NCBI GenBank assembly: GCA_005790265.1
Contig: SXVE01000227.1
Coordinates: 1-12,463 of the forward strand
DNA from: Acidobacteriota bacterium
GTDB lineage: Bacteria; Acidobacteriota; Blastocatellia; Pyrinomonadales; Pyrinomonadaceae
Direction: 5' to 3'
Length of the DNA stretch: 12,463 bases
The notes beneath the pieces were generated by a model, which searched no databases, was not told the origin of the DNA, and worked only from the letters and a program-made list of their open reading frames with translations. Positions 1 to 7,390 of the stretch are shown here, one piece after another. How positions within the stretch are numbered: the stretch's first letter is position 1; each line of letters begins with the position of its first letter. The position numbers and the translations under genes were made by a program.

Positions 1-3000
1 ATGGGAACGCAAACCTGCACCGGCACTCAATCTTATAACGGACGCGGGGCGGGCATTTACAATTTGAGCGGTACGGTGAATATTACGAACAGCACTATAT
101 CGGGCAACATCGCTCAGGGTTACGACACCACAATTAATTACGGCGGCGGCGGCATTGACAATCGGAGCAATCTAACCATTGCGAACAGCACCATTACCAA
201 CAATTCAGGGTCATATGGCGGCGGCATTCAAAATCGGGGAATACTGAATTTGTCGAACAGCATCGTCGCCGGCAACACTTCGTCATACAGCACTCCTGAC
301 ATTTATAATTTCCCCGGCGCCACCGCATCGGGCAACTACAATCTGGTGCAGAACGGCGACGCGGTTACAGGCACGGGCAACATCACCGGACAAGCCCCGA
401 AACTCGGCGCGCTTGCCAGCAACGGCGGACCGACGCAAACGCACGCGACGTTGGCGGGCAGTCCGGCACTCGACGCGGGCGACCCGAATTTTAACGCGTC
501 TAATCTGCCTTACGATCAGCGCGGCGCGGGATTTCCGCGCGTCAAAAACGGGCGCGTTGATATGGGCGCTTACGAATCGGAACTGAACCAAAGCGGCGGC
601 GGCTTCATCGTCAACACACTCGCCGACCACGACGACGGTATTTGCGGTGCAGCCGACTGCACGCTCCGCGAAGCCGTTAAATACGCGTCCGACGGAACCG
701 CGATTACCTTCAGCGTGACCGGCACGATCACGCTGACGCAGGGCGAGATCGTCATCGTCAAAAACGTTTCGATTAACGGTCCGACGACCGCGCCCGGCGT
801 CACGATTTCGGGCAACAATCAAAGCCGCATCTTTTCCGTCGGCACTACCTCCGGCGCTAATACTTTAAGTCTCTCGAACCTGACTTTAACCAAAGGCAAC
901 GGCACCGGCATTGCCACTACGGGCAACGGCACCGGCGGCGCAATCTTCGGCAGCGGCACGTTGAACGTCGCGAAGTGCACCTTCACCGCCAACACCGCAA
1001 CCGGCAACGGCGGCGCGATTCGCAACAGCGCAGCTTTGACCATCATCAACAGCACGTTTTACGGCAACACGGCGACCGGCAACGGCGGCGCGATCCAATT
1101 CGGCAGCAGCGGCGTGACCATCACCAACAGCACGTTTTACGGCAATACGGCGACCGGCAGCGGCGGCGGCATCAACAATAATGCAGGAATGTCAAGCACG
1201 AGTCCGGTCATTCTGTCCAACAGCATCGTCGCGGGCAACAGCGCGTCGACCGCTCCCGACTTTAACGGGAAATTTACCGGCGGCGATTACAATCTGATTC
1301 AAAACACTTCCGGCGCGACGCTCGCCGGGACGCACAACATTACCGGACAAGCCGCGCTTTTAGGCGCGCTCGCCGATAACGGCGGAGCGACAAAAACGAT
1401 GGCGCTGCTCGAAGGCAGCCCCGCGATCAACGCGGGTGATCCGAGCTTCAATGCGACCGCGACGCCTTACGATCAGCGCGGTGCCGGTTTCGCCCGCCGA
1501 GTCGGCAGCGCGGTTGACATCGGCGCGTTTGAAGTCCAGCCGGTCGGTGCGCCGCCGGATTTGACGATCACCAAAACGCACGCCGGCAATTTTGTGCAAT
1601 CTGACATCGGCAAAACTTATTCGATAATTGTAACTAACAGCGGCGGGACGGCGTCGAGCGGCGCGATTTCCGTAGTTGACTCTTTGCCTGCAGGACTAAC
1701 GGCAACGGCAATCGGCGGCACGGGTTGGACTTGCACTTTGGCTGATTTAACGTGCACCAGAAGCGACGCGCTCGGCGCAAATGCGAGCGCTCCGGCGATT
1801 ACTTTGACGGTTAATGTGGCGGCTAGTGCTCCGGCTTCAGTGATTAATACGGCGGCGGTGTCGGGCGGCGGCGAATCGAACACAACCAACAACACGGCAA
1901 ACGATCCGACAACGATCAGTCCGGCGGCGACCTATTCGGTCTCCGGGCAGATCACCAATGGCGGCGAAGGATTGTCCGGCGTGAGCGTCTCGGTGACCGG
2001 TTCCTCTACCGGTTCGGCGACGACCGACGCGGCGGGCAGATATTCGTTCGTCAACCTGAGCGGCGGAGGCAGCTTCACCATTACGCCTTCGCTGCTCGGT
2101 TATACATTCGTTCCGCCTTCGATCACGCTGAACAACTTATCGGGCAATCAAACGAATTTGAACTTCGCCACTTCCGCCGTATCTTACGAAGCGGATGTGG
2201 CGGGCAGACCGACGGGCGATCAAACGGTTGATATCTTCGATTTGGTCGCGGTCGGACGAATGATCGCGCTGCTCGAATCGCCGCCAGCGGCAGGCTCGGA
2301 ATTTCAGCGCGCCGACGCCGCGCCGCGCACGAGCGGCGATTTAATGCCGCGCGGCGACGGCAATTTAGACGTGCTCGACATCGTGCAGATCGGACGTTAC
2401 TCCGCTGTGCTCGATCCGCTGACTCCGGCAAGCGGTCCGGTTTCTGCCGCGCCGCCGGGAGATCAGCCGGAAGATAACGACAGCGAGCAAAAAAGCGGCG
2501 CAAACGTAAATGAACAAGCAGCCGAACAGGCGGCAGTGATGGCACCGGCGGCTCTAAGCGCCGGGTCGGTAACGGCATCGAGCAACGGAGTAATTGTGCC
2601 CGTTCGGTTGACGACGACCGGCGATACGCAGGCAATTCAGTTTTCGATTAACTACGATCAAACAAAATTAACTGTGCCGACTGATTTAGCCAGCGCCTTT
2701 ACCAATCGTTATCCGAATACAACGTTCGTCTTTAATACGACGACCGCCGGGCGCATCGGCGTAGTCGCGTATCTTCCGATTGACGGAGTATCGGTATTTC
2801 CGGCTGGAACAGCCGCGCTTTTTAACATCAACTTCGCGCTGGCGGGCACGCCGAGCGGTACGGCGACGATTGATTTTTCTGACGCTCCGATTCCGCGTCG
2901 CGCCTCAACTCCGTCCGCTAATCCGGTGACGGTGACGAGCACGCCCGGCACCGTGACGTTTCTGGCACCGACGGCAGCAGCAATCAGCATTGCGGGCAAA

Positions 3001-3252
3001 GTTATGCGCAACGACAACAACAATAACGGCGGCGCACGAGTCATTGCCAATGCTTTAGTTACTTTGACCGACGCAAACGGTCAGTCAAGAACAGCGCGCA
3101 GTAATGCGTTTGGCTATTACCGTTTTACCGATGTCGAAGCGGGCGGCACATACATCCTCAGCGCCAAACACAAGCGTTACCGGTTCAGCGAATACCTAAT
3201 CGCTCCGCTTGAAAACTTAAGCGAAGTTGATCTTACCGCTTCGCCCGATTGA
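1..3252 (+). CDS. Modular secreted beta-helix surface protein (CSLREA / choice-of-anchor Q, DUF11-like, dockerin-like, cohesin-like), probably 5'-partial
   Basis: Large extracellular, probably adhesive or structural protein; no enzymatic active site is visible. Module order in the 1083 visible residues: a parallel beta-helix segment (1-195) rich in NST/GGGI turns and ending in YDQRGAGF (171-178) plus VDMGAYE; a second such unit starting with a CSLREA-type motif (VNTLADHDDG near 204, CTLREAV 220-226), then beta-helix coils and YDQRGAGF (490-497) plus VDIGAFE; a DUF11-like domain (about 520-640); a carboxypeptidase-regulatory-like fold (645-722); two dockerin-like calcium loops (D740...D747 and D786...D793); an acidic/Ala linker; a cohesin-like beta-sandwich (853-988); and a final carboxypeptidase-regulatory-like domain (995-1083). 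There is no LPXTG, PEP-CTERM or other C-terminal anchor. The ATG at base 1 sits inside a beta-helix repeat with no signal peptide, so the true start is most likely upstream of the window. The stop and downstream terminator are clear. Ligand and function are unknown. Confidence 0.9.
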   Translation: MGTQTCTGTQSYNGRGAGIYNLSGTVNITNSTISGNIAQGYDTTINYGGGGIDNRSNLTIANSTITNNSGSYGGGIQNRGILNLSNSIVAGNTSSYSTPDIYNFPGATASGNYNLVQNGDAVTGTGNITGQAPKLGALASNGGPTQTHATLAGSPALDAGDPNFNASNLPYDQRGAGFPRVKNGRVDMGAYESELNQSGGGFIVNTLADHDDGICGAADCTLREAVKYASDGTAITFSVTGTITLTQGEIVIVKNVSINGPTTAPGVTISGNNQSRIFSVGTTSGANTLSLSNLTLTKGNGTGIATTGNGTGGAIFGSGTLNVAKCTFTANTATGNGGAIRNSAALTIINSTFYGNTATGNGGAIQFGSSGVTITNSTFYGNTATGSGGGINNNAGMSSTSPVILSNSIVAGNSASTAPDFNGKFTGGDYNLIQNTSGATLAGTHNITGQAALLGALADNGGATKTMALLEGSPAINAGDPSFNATATPYDQRGAGFARRVGSAVDIGAFEVQPVGAPPDLTITKTHAGNFVQSDIGKTYSIIVTNSGGTASSGAISVVDSLPAGLTATAIGGTGWTCTLADLTCTRSDALGANASAPAITLTVNVAASAPASVINTAAVSGGGESNTTNNTANDPTTISPAATYSVSGQITNGGEGLSGVSVSVTGSSTGSATTDAAGRYSFVNLSGGGSFTITPSLLGYTFVPPSITLNNLSGNQTNLNFATSAVSYEADVAGRPTGDQTVDIFDLVAVGRMIALLESPPAAGSEFQRADAAPRTSGDLMPRGDGNLDVLDIVQIGRYSAVLDPLTPASGPVSAAPPGDQPEDNDSEQKSGANVNEQAAEQAAVMAPAALSAGSVTASSNGVIVPVRLTTTGDTQAIQFSINYDQTKLTVPTDLASAFTNRYPNTTFVFNTTTAGRIGVVAYLPIDGVSVFPAGTAALFNINFALAGTPSGTATIDFSDAPIPRRASTPSANPVTVTSTPGTVTFLAPTAAAISIAGKVMRNDNNNNGGARVIANALVTLTDANGQSRTARSNAFGYYRFTDVEAGGTYILSAKHKRYRFSEYLIAPLENLSEVDLTASPD
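991..1172 (+). repeat. Tandem beta-helix coil repeats (25-26 codons each)
   Basis: Three successive coils carry NTATGNGGAI-like cores beginning at about 991, 1066 and 1144, so the period is 75 then 78 bases. The last two copies are almost identical in DNA: 1048-1094 and 1126-1172 share 43 of 47 bases by eye, at an exact 78-base (26-codon) offset. This is one two-rung unit of a right-handed beta-helix and suggests fairly recent in-frame duplication inside the gene. Confidence 0.8.
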
Positions 3253-3318
3253 AAAGCGCGTTATCGGCAACAATAGCAATAGGAATACTGTTTTTTACAA
3301 GCGGTTCAGCCGCAAATC

Positions 3319-3361
3319 AAAAAAGAGTCGAATGTTTCAGCAGAACATTCGGCTCTTTTTT
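3319..3361 (+). terminator. Strong rho-independent terminator after the beta-helix gene
   Basis: Left arm 3319-3336 pairs with right arm 3344-3361 over 18 consecutive positions, with one G-U wobble (3328/3352) and a 7-base loop (3337-3343). The arms begin with six A and end with six T, so the transcript ends in a U-run directly after the GC-containing stem. The site lies 67 bases after the stop of the beta-helix protein. The A-run on the other side means it could also act on minus-strand transcripts, where the wobble becomes an A-C mismatch. Confidence 0.9.
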
Positions 3362-3409
3362 CAGTTTCAAAAACGCTTGTTATTAAATTACTATAATTAA
3401 GGTGCTAAA

Positions 3410-3637
3410 GTGCCGCAACGGTTCAAGTTTCAGACAAATTTGCAACAGTTGCCGGACGAGATTTCGGCGCTTCCAACTTGGGATTTTTACGAAACCGAAA
3501 ATCCGGAGAAAGTCGGTTTTTTTGAGTTTCCCGCTGAAATTTTCCTGAAGCTGAATTTGGTTTTTTGGATTGCCGGATACGAAAAAAACAGAAATGACAG
3601 GACAAACCTGCTTTTGAAAGATTTGATTTTTATCTGA
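3410..3637 (+). CDS. Possible small hypothetical protein (75 aa, GTG start)
   Basis: An open frame of 75 codons lies between the terminator of the upstream gene and the glycosidase gene. It starts with GTG at 3410, and AAGG at 3399-3402 gives a plausible ribosome-binding site seven bases upstream. The product would be acidic to neutral, with aromatic-rich stretches (LPTWDFYETENPE, then a short hydrophobic run around LNLVFWIAGY) and no recognised family. There is no ATG alternative. Against it: the interval is AT-rich, a TATAAT at 3392-3397 is too close upstream to serve as its promoter, and a weak hairpin with a T-run (3492-3523) falls inside the frame. It may be a chance ORF or a remnant. 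The minus-strand frame over the same bases is less convincing. Confidence 0.3.
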   Translation: MPQRFKFQTNLQQLPDEISALPTWDFYETENPEKVGFFEFPAEIFLKLNLVFWIAGYEKNRNDRTNLLLKDLIFI

Positions 3638-3685
3638 AAGAGGAAGTGTGAAAACGAATTGCGGAAGCGCCGATTTTAATTTGAT

Positions 3686-3691
3686 TATAAT
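3686..3691 (+). promoter_or_regulatory. Possible -10 element upstream of the glycosidase gene
   Basis: A perfect TATAAT hexamer lies 41 bases before the ATG of the GH2 gene. No convincing -35 box is found at 16-18 bases upstream (GGAAGC there), so this is only a suggestion in an AT-rich gap. The gene has its own position after a strong terminator and therefore needs a local promoter. Confidence 0.2.
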
Positions 3692-3732
3692 AACTTAAGC
3701 TGAAAATTTTGAGAGTGTAAGTTGAAAAAAAT

Positions 3733-5526
3733 ATGGCAGATAAAATAAATCCGTTGCCGCGTTCGATTACGCGCCGCACTTCTTTTGAACTTCTCGACGG
3801 GATTTGGCGGTTTGAACTCGATTCCAAAAATCGCGGCATAACGGACAGATGGTATATCCACCATAACTACACGGAAACCGCCGTGTTTCCCGGATCTATC
3901 GAATCGCATTTGAGTGCCGCCAAAGACGTTAAAGAAGTTCAGTCTCTTTACTCGAATGACGACGAAGTGACGGCGTGGTATGAATGCGAATTCATCGTTC
4001 CCGCCGATTGGAGCAAAGATGCCGATAAAATAACGCAATTGACATTCGGCGCCTGCGGTTATGAAACACGGGTTTGGCTCAACGGAGTTCCGCTGATTAC
4101 TATCGAAGGCGAAGAAATTCACTACGGCGAATACAATTCGTTTTCCTATGAATTGCCGCTTGAACTTTTAGCGGCGGTCAATCGCTTGACGGTACGCGTA
4201 ACGGATACGATAGATCCGCAGATTCCGAGAGGAAAACAGGCTTCGCGCGTTTATAAACAGGGCGGAATTTGGTATCAAACGATTTCCGGAGCGGTGCGCA
4301 GCGTTTGGATTGAACAAGTCGGTCGCAATCGGCTGCGTTCGCGTTTGGGCGTCACGAGCAGTTTGCGCGACCGTCTGGTGGAATTCGATTTGACGACGCG
4401 CATTCACGAACCCGGAATCTATCGCTTAAAACTGACCGCTGCGGCAAAAGCTGAAAAAGACGAAGCGAAAAGCGAAAATCCCGTTGTCGCCGAGTTTGAA
4501 TTGTCACTCGAAGCGGGCGAAAAACAACAGCGAATTCCGATAGAAATTCCCGATGCCGCTTACTGGTCGCCGACGACGCCCAATCTTTATCATTTGCTGG
4601 CGGAACTGATCGCGCCGAACGGAAGCGTGACCGGCATCGAAACTTATTTCGGATTGCGCAAAATCAGCGCGCGCGGACGCCGTATTTACCTTAACAACGA
4701 ACCGATTTATCTGGACGGAATTCTTTACCAGCCGGGCGTTTCCACGTTTGAAGAAATGCGCCGGCACCTGATCGCCATCAAACGTTTGGGTTGCAATCTG
4801 GCGCGCGTTCATATCGCCGGAATTGACCCGCGAATTTACAGCATCGCCGACGAAATCGGTTTGATGCTGTGGGTCGAAGTGCCTTCGCCGCACAGCTCGA
4901 CGCAGACGAGCCGGGATAATCACTGGGCGGAATTGCAGAGAATGCTTGTTTTCGTCGCCTCTCATCCGTCAATCGTGATTTTGAGTTTGTACAACGAAGA
5001 TTGGGGCGCGGAAGATATTCAAACGAATGTTGAAACGCGTCGTTATATTTCCAACACGTTCGATTATATGCGGCTCAATTACCCGCAATTGCTGATCGTT
5101 GACAACGACGGTTGGAATCACGTTTCCAGACGCGGCAAACTTTGTTCTCATTTATTGACGGCGCACGTTTACACGCCGGATTTGACGGCTTGGTCGTCGG
5201 TGCTCGACCGATTAGTTGCCGGAGAAACGCGCGGAGTCGCCGCGCAGCCGTTAATCGCCGGCGATCCGTATTTTTACGGCGGACAGGTTCCGCTTGTTAT
5301 CAGCGAATGGGGCGGTTTCGGTTTTTCCGATTACGGCGGTCCGGGCGGAAACGAGGAAAAAACAGAGCGAATTCGCCAGTTCAAACAGGAAATGCGGCGC
5401 CGAAAAGTCGCGGGAGACGTTTATACTCAGGCAACGAGCATCGAAGATGAAACGAACGGAATCATTGATCAAGCGACCGGCGAACTAATGGTTCCGCCTG
5501 ATCTGCTCGATTCTAATCAAACGTAA
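3733..5526 (+). CDS. Glycoside hydrolase family 2 enzyme (beta-galactosidase / beta-glucuronidase-like), cytoplasmic
   Basis: Hydrolyses a beta-glycosidic bond by the retaining double-displacement mechanism of GH2; the sugar specificity cannot be read from the sequence. The 597 residues match the usual three-part GH2 plan: an N-terminal jelly-roll sugar-binding domain (about 10-195; LLDGIWRFELD, then YECEFIVP, VWLNGVPL and GGIWYQTISGAVRSVWIE), an Ig-like sandwich (about 200-310), and a TIM barrel (312 onward). Catalytic residues are in place: acid/base Glu422 in SLYNEDWG and nucleophile Glu525 in ISEWGGFG. Length is close to that of bacterial beta-glucuronidases, far shorter than LacZ. No signal peptide or membrane segment is seen, so it probably acts on imported oligosaccharides in the cytoplasm. 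The start is the first ATG of the frame; the Shine-Dalgarno is weak. No transporter or sugar regulator is adjacent, so the substrate remains open. Confidence 0.93.
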   Translation: MADKINPLPRSITRRTSFELLDGIWRFELDSKNRGITDRWYIHHNYTETAVFPGSIESHLSAAKDVKEVQSLYSNDDEVTAWYECEFIVPADWSKDADKITQLTFGACGYETRVWLNGVPLITIEGEEIHYGEYNSFSYELPLELLAAVNRLTVRVTDTIDPQIPRGKQASRVYKQGGIWYQTISGAVRSVWIEQVGRNRLRSRLGVTSSLRDRLVEFDLTTRIHEPGIYRLKLTAAAKAEKDEAKSENPVVAEFELSLEAGEKQQRIPIEIPDAAYWSPTTPNLYHLLAELIAPNGSVTGIETYFGLRKISARGRRIYLNNEPIYLDGILYQPGVSTFEEMRRHLIAIKRLGCNLARVHIAGIDPRIYSIADEIGLMLWVEVPSPHSSTQTSRDNHWAELQRMLVFVASHPSIVILSLYNEDWGAEDIQTNVETRRYISNTFDYMRLNYPQLLIVDNDGWNHVSRRGKLCSHLLTAHVYTPDLTAWSSVLDRLVAGETRGVAAQPLIAGDPYFYGGQVPLVISEWGGFGFSDYGGPGGNEEKTERIRQFKQEMRRRKVAGDVYTQATSIEDETNGIIDQATGELMVPPDLLDSNQT

Positions 5527-5568
5527 ACTTCGATGACAATTCTGAGCGTAAAAATTTTCTTTAGAAAC

Positions 5569-5597
5569 TTGACTAACTGCTTATAATATATGATAAA
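5569..5597 (+). promoter_or_regulatory. Candidate sigma70 promoter for the serine hydrolase gene
   Basis: TTGACT (5569-5574) is a five-of-six match to a -35 box. A 17-base spacer leads to GATAAA (5592-5597), a four-of-six -10 match. A better-looking TATAAT (5582-5587) overlaps the spacer, but it is only 7 bases from TTGACT and would need a different -35. Either choice puts the transcription start within about 40 bases of the ATG at 5631, as expected for an independently transcribed gene. Confidence 0.35.
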
Positions 5598-5630
5598 AAC
5601 GGTGCATATCAGTCGTTTTCGTGATCAATT

Positions 5631-7160
5631 ATGAAACACCTAATCATCGTTATTATCGTTGGTCTTGTGCTCAGTCCTTTAACGATGCTCGCGCAGACCG
5701 GAACGGCAATCTCGGAAAAACAATTCAGCTCTGAGCTGGACGCGTACGTTCAACAAAGTATGCAGGCAATACCCGAAATTCCGAGCGTCGCCATGGTCGT
5801 GGTCAAAAACGACAAGCCGATCTTTATGCGAGCATACGGACTGGCGAATAAAGAAGCGGGCACGAAAGCGGACGTCAACACGCTTTATTACATCGCCTCG
5901 TCAACCAAGTCGTATATGGCTCTCGCCGCCGCTCTGCTTGATCGAGAAGGTAAAGTTAAACTGAACGATCCGATGACGAAATATGCGCCGGGCGTCACTT
6001 TCAAAACGCCGATTCCGGAAAAAGTCACGATTAAAGATTTGCTGACGCATACCAGTTCTCTCCGAAACAGTCCGCTTGTCTGGCGGCTGGCATACACCGG
6101 TGAAGTTGACGACCAAGACATTTTGCGAGTTGTTGCCGACGGAACGACTTACGACGATCAGAACTACGGCAAATACGTTTACGCAAATCTCGGCTATAAC
6201 ATTTACGGTGTGTTGTTAAAACGCTCGCTCGGCAAGAAATGGCAAGACGTTTTGCAGGAAAAAGTTTTCGCGCCGCTGGCGTTAAAGCAAACGACCGCTT
6301 ACGTTTCAAAAGCGCGCGCGGCGAAACTTTCCGTTGCCGAATCGTATCTTTTCAGCCCCGAAACCGGAACGATCATTCGCTCGCCGATTGCCAAACTCGA
6401 CAACAATATGCAGTCGGCGGGCGGAATCTACACGAGCATTGCCGACCTCAGCCGCTGGCTGCGCATCAATATGAATGACGGAAAACTCGACGGCAAACAG
6501 TTGATTCCCGCCGACGTAATGCGCAGCGTTCACACCGGTTATGCCGATACCGTTCGCGACAGCCCGCCGTTCACCGGCAACGGCAAATACGGTTTGGGCT
6601 GGCAAATCGGAAAATACCGCGATGAAAATGTGATTTATCATCACGGCGGTTACGCGGGCTGGAGCAGCCACGTTTCATATCTGCCGGACAAGAAAATCGG
6701 CGTCGCCGTGATGATCAATGAAAGCACCGCCGGCGGACGCATCGGGCATCTGCTGGCGACGTATGCCTACGACCGGTGGCTCGGAACCGAAACTGCTGAA
6801 AATTACGCGAAACAGATGACGGACATCGCCGAACAATACGGCAAAATGAAGCAGGCGCAAATCGCTTCGTTCCGCAGCCGCGCGTCGCGAACTTCGCAGC
6901 TGACCAAACCGCTGGCGGATTACGCGGGCAGATACAGCAACGACTTGCTCGGAAATCTCGACATCAGCGTCGAGCAAAATACGCTCGCGGTGCGAATGGG
7001 TAATATTCACGTCGTTTCAACGCCGTTCACTGAAAAAGAGAGCATCCGCGTCGAAATGAATCCGGGACAAGGTGAAGTTATCAAGTTTGAGGTTAGCGGC
7101 GCAGGTAAAATCAATTCGTTAACTTACGCAGGCGTCAATTTTACAAGAGTTGTTCGCTAA
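5631..7160 (+). CDS. Exported serine hydrolase, beta-lactamase / CubicO (PF00144-like) family
   Basis: Acyl-serine hydrolase related to class C beta-lactamases, low-molecular-weight penicillin-binding proteins, D-aminopeptidases and esterases; the actual substrate cannot be assigned. Residues 1-22 form a signal peptide (MKH, hydrophobic core, cleavage near MLAQ), so it acts in the periplasm or outside. All three catalytic motifs are present: SxxK as S90-S-T-K93, YxN as Y184-A-N186 in YANLGY, and HxG as H338-G-G340 in HHGGYAGWSSH. The GGIYTSIADLSRWL segment (264-277) is typical of the family. Residues about 425-509 form a C-terminal beta-rich, lipocalin-like extension (LADYAGRYSN...), common in CubicO proteins. 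The start is supported by the signal peptide; the ribosome-binding site is weak. It is 104 bases downstream of the glycosidase with its own promoter candidate. The family name alone is no evidence of beta-lactam resistance. Confidence 0.93.
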   Translation: MKHLIIVIIVGLVLSPLTMLAQTGTAISEKQFSSELDAYVQQSMQAIPEIPSVAMVVVKNDKPIFMRAYGLANKEAGTKADVNTLYYIASSTKSYMALAAALLDREGKVKLNDPMTKYAPGVTFKTPIPEKVTIKDLLTHTSSLRNSPLVWRLAYTGEVDDQDILRVVADGTTYDDQNYGKYVYANLGYNIYGVLLKRSLGKKWQDVLQEKVFAPLALKQTTAYVSKARAAKLSVAESYLFSPETGTIIRSPIAKLDNNMQSAGGIYTSIADLSRWLRINMNDGKLDGKQLIPADVMRSVHTGYADTVRDSPPFTGNGKYGLGWQIGKYRDENVIYHHGGYAGWSSHVSYLPDKKIGVAVMINESTAGGRIGHLLATYAYDRWLGTETAENYAKQMTDIAEQYGKMKQAQIASFRSRASRTSQLTKPLADYAGRYSNDLLGNLDISVEQNTLAVRMGNIHVVSTPFTEKESIRVEMNPGQGEVIKFEVSGAGKINSLTYAGVNFTRVVR

Positions 7161-7200
7161 AAAGTTTCTCTTTTTTTTCAATTTATCAAACGAAAAGATT

Positions 7201-7241
7201 GAGCCGCGACATCACTAAAAATTAGGATGGTGTCGCGGCTC
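7201..7241 (+). terminator. GC-rich hairpin after the serine hydrolase gene (terminator-like)
   Basis: Left arm 7201-7214 pairs with right arm 7228-7241 over 14 positions (GAGCCGCGACA with TGTCGCGGCTC, then one G-U wobble and two more pairs), with a 13-base A-rich loop. Four extra pairs (GATT before, AATC after) are possible with a one-base bulge. It lies 40 bases past the stop of the serine hydrolase gene. The T-tail is poor (TCCGTTTTAG), so termination efficiency is uncertain; a T8 run at 7171-7178 lies just upstream. It could also be a stabilising 3' stem. Confidence 0.65.
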
Positions 7242-7278
7242 GAATCCGTTTTAGCTTCGTTTTGCAATGATTTTATAT

Positions 7279-7309
7279 TTGACTGCACTTTTAACGGCTT
7301 GCGTAAAAT
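7279..7309 (+). promoter_or_regulatory. Weak candidate promoter for the kinase gene
   Basis: TTGACT (7279-7284) and TAAAAT (7304-7309) each match the sigma70 boxes at five of six positions, but the spacer is 19 bases, which is suboptimal. A perfect TTGACA at 7317-7322 has no acceptable -10 at 16-18 bases. The true promoter of the kinase gene, with an 81-bp or longer leader, is therefore unresolved. Confidence 0.2.
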
Positions 7310-7390
7310 CAGTTTTTTGACAACCGAAATAATATTTCCACCATCACATGCAACTTAAATTTCCAGCCCTTAATTAAATCTTTAACACGA

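Noticed and set aside
283..822. Minus-strand 179-codon ORF
   Set aside because: Shadow of the beta-helix gene; Arg/Ala/Val-rich composition, with the plus frame carrying clear domains across the same bases.
991..1172. Regularly spaced repeats as a possible CRISPR array
   Set aside because: Repeats have a 75-78-base period, are in frame and encode beta-helix coils; no unique spacers or cas genes are present.
2123..2635. Minus-strand 170-codon ORF
   Set aside because: Arg/Ser/Pro-rich antisense shadow over the dockerin-like and linker region; no family features.
3492..3523. Hairpin AAACCGA/TCGGTTT with a T-run as a terminator
   Set aside because: Only 7 pairs with a 14-base loop, three of them A-T pairs shared with the T-run; too weak, and no clear gene ends before it.
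5596..5619. Inverted repeat AAAACG/CGTTTT before the serine hydrolase gene
   Set aside because: Six pairs with a 12-base loop in AT-rich DNA; likely chance, and it would sit in the hydrolase leader rather than end the GH2 transcript.
5631..7160. Antibiotic-resistance beta-lactamase
   Set aside because: SxxK, YxN and HxG motifs are shared by many PF00144 hydrolases; the lipocalin-like C-terminal extension and length fit CubicO-type enzymes better than AmpC.
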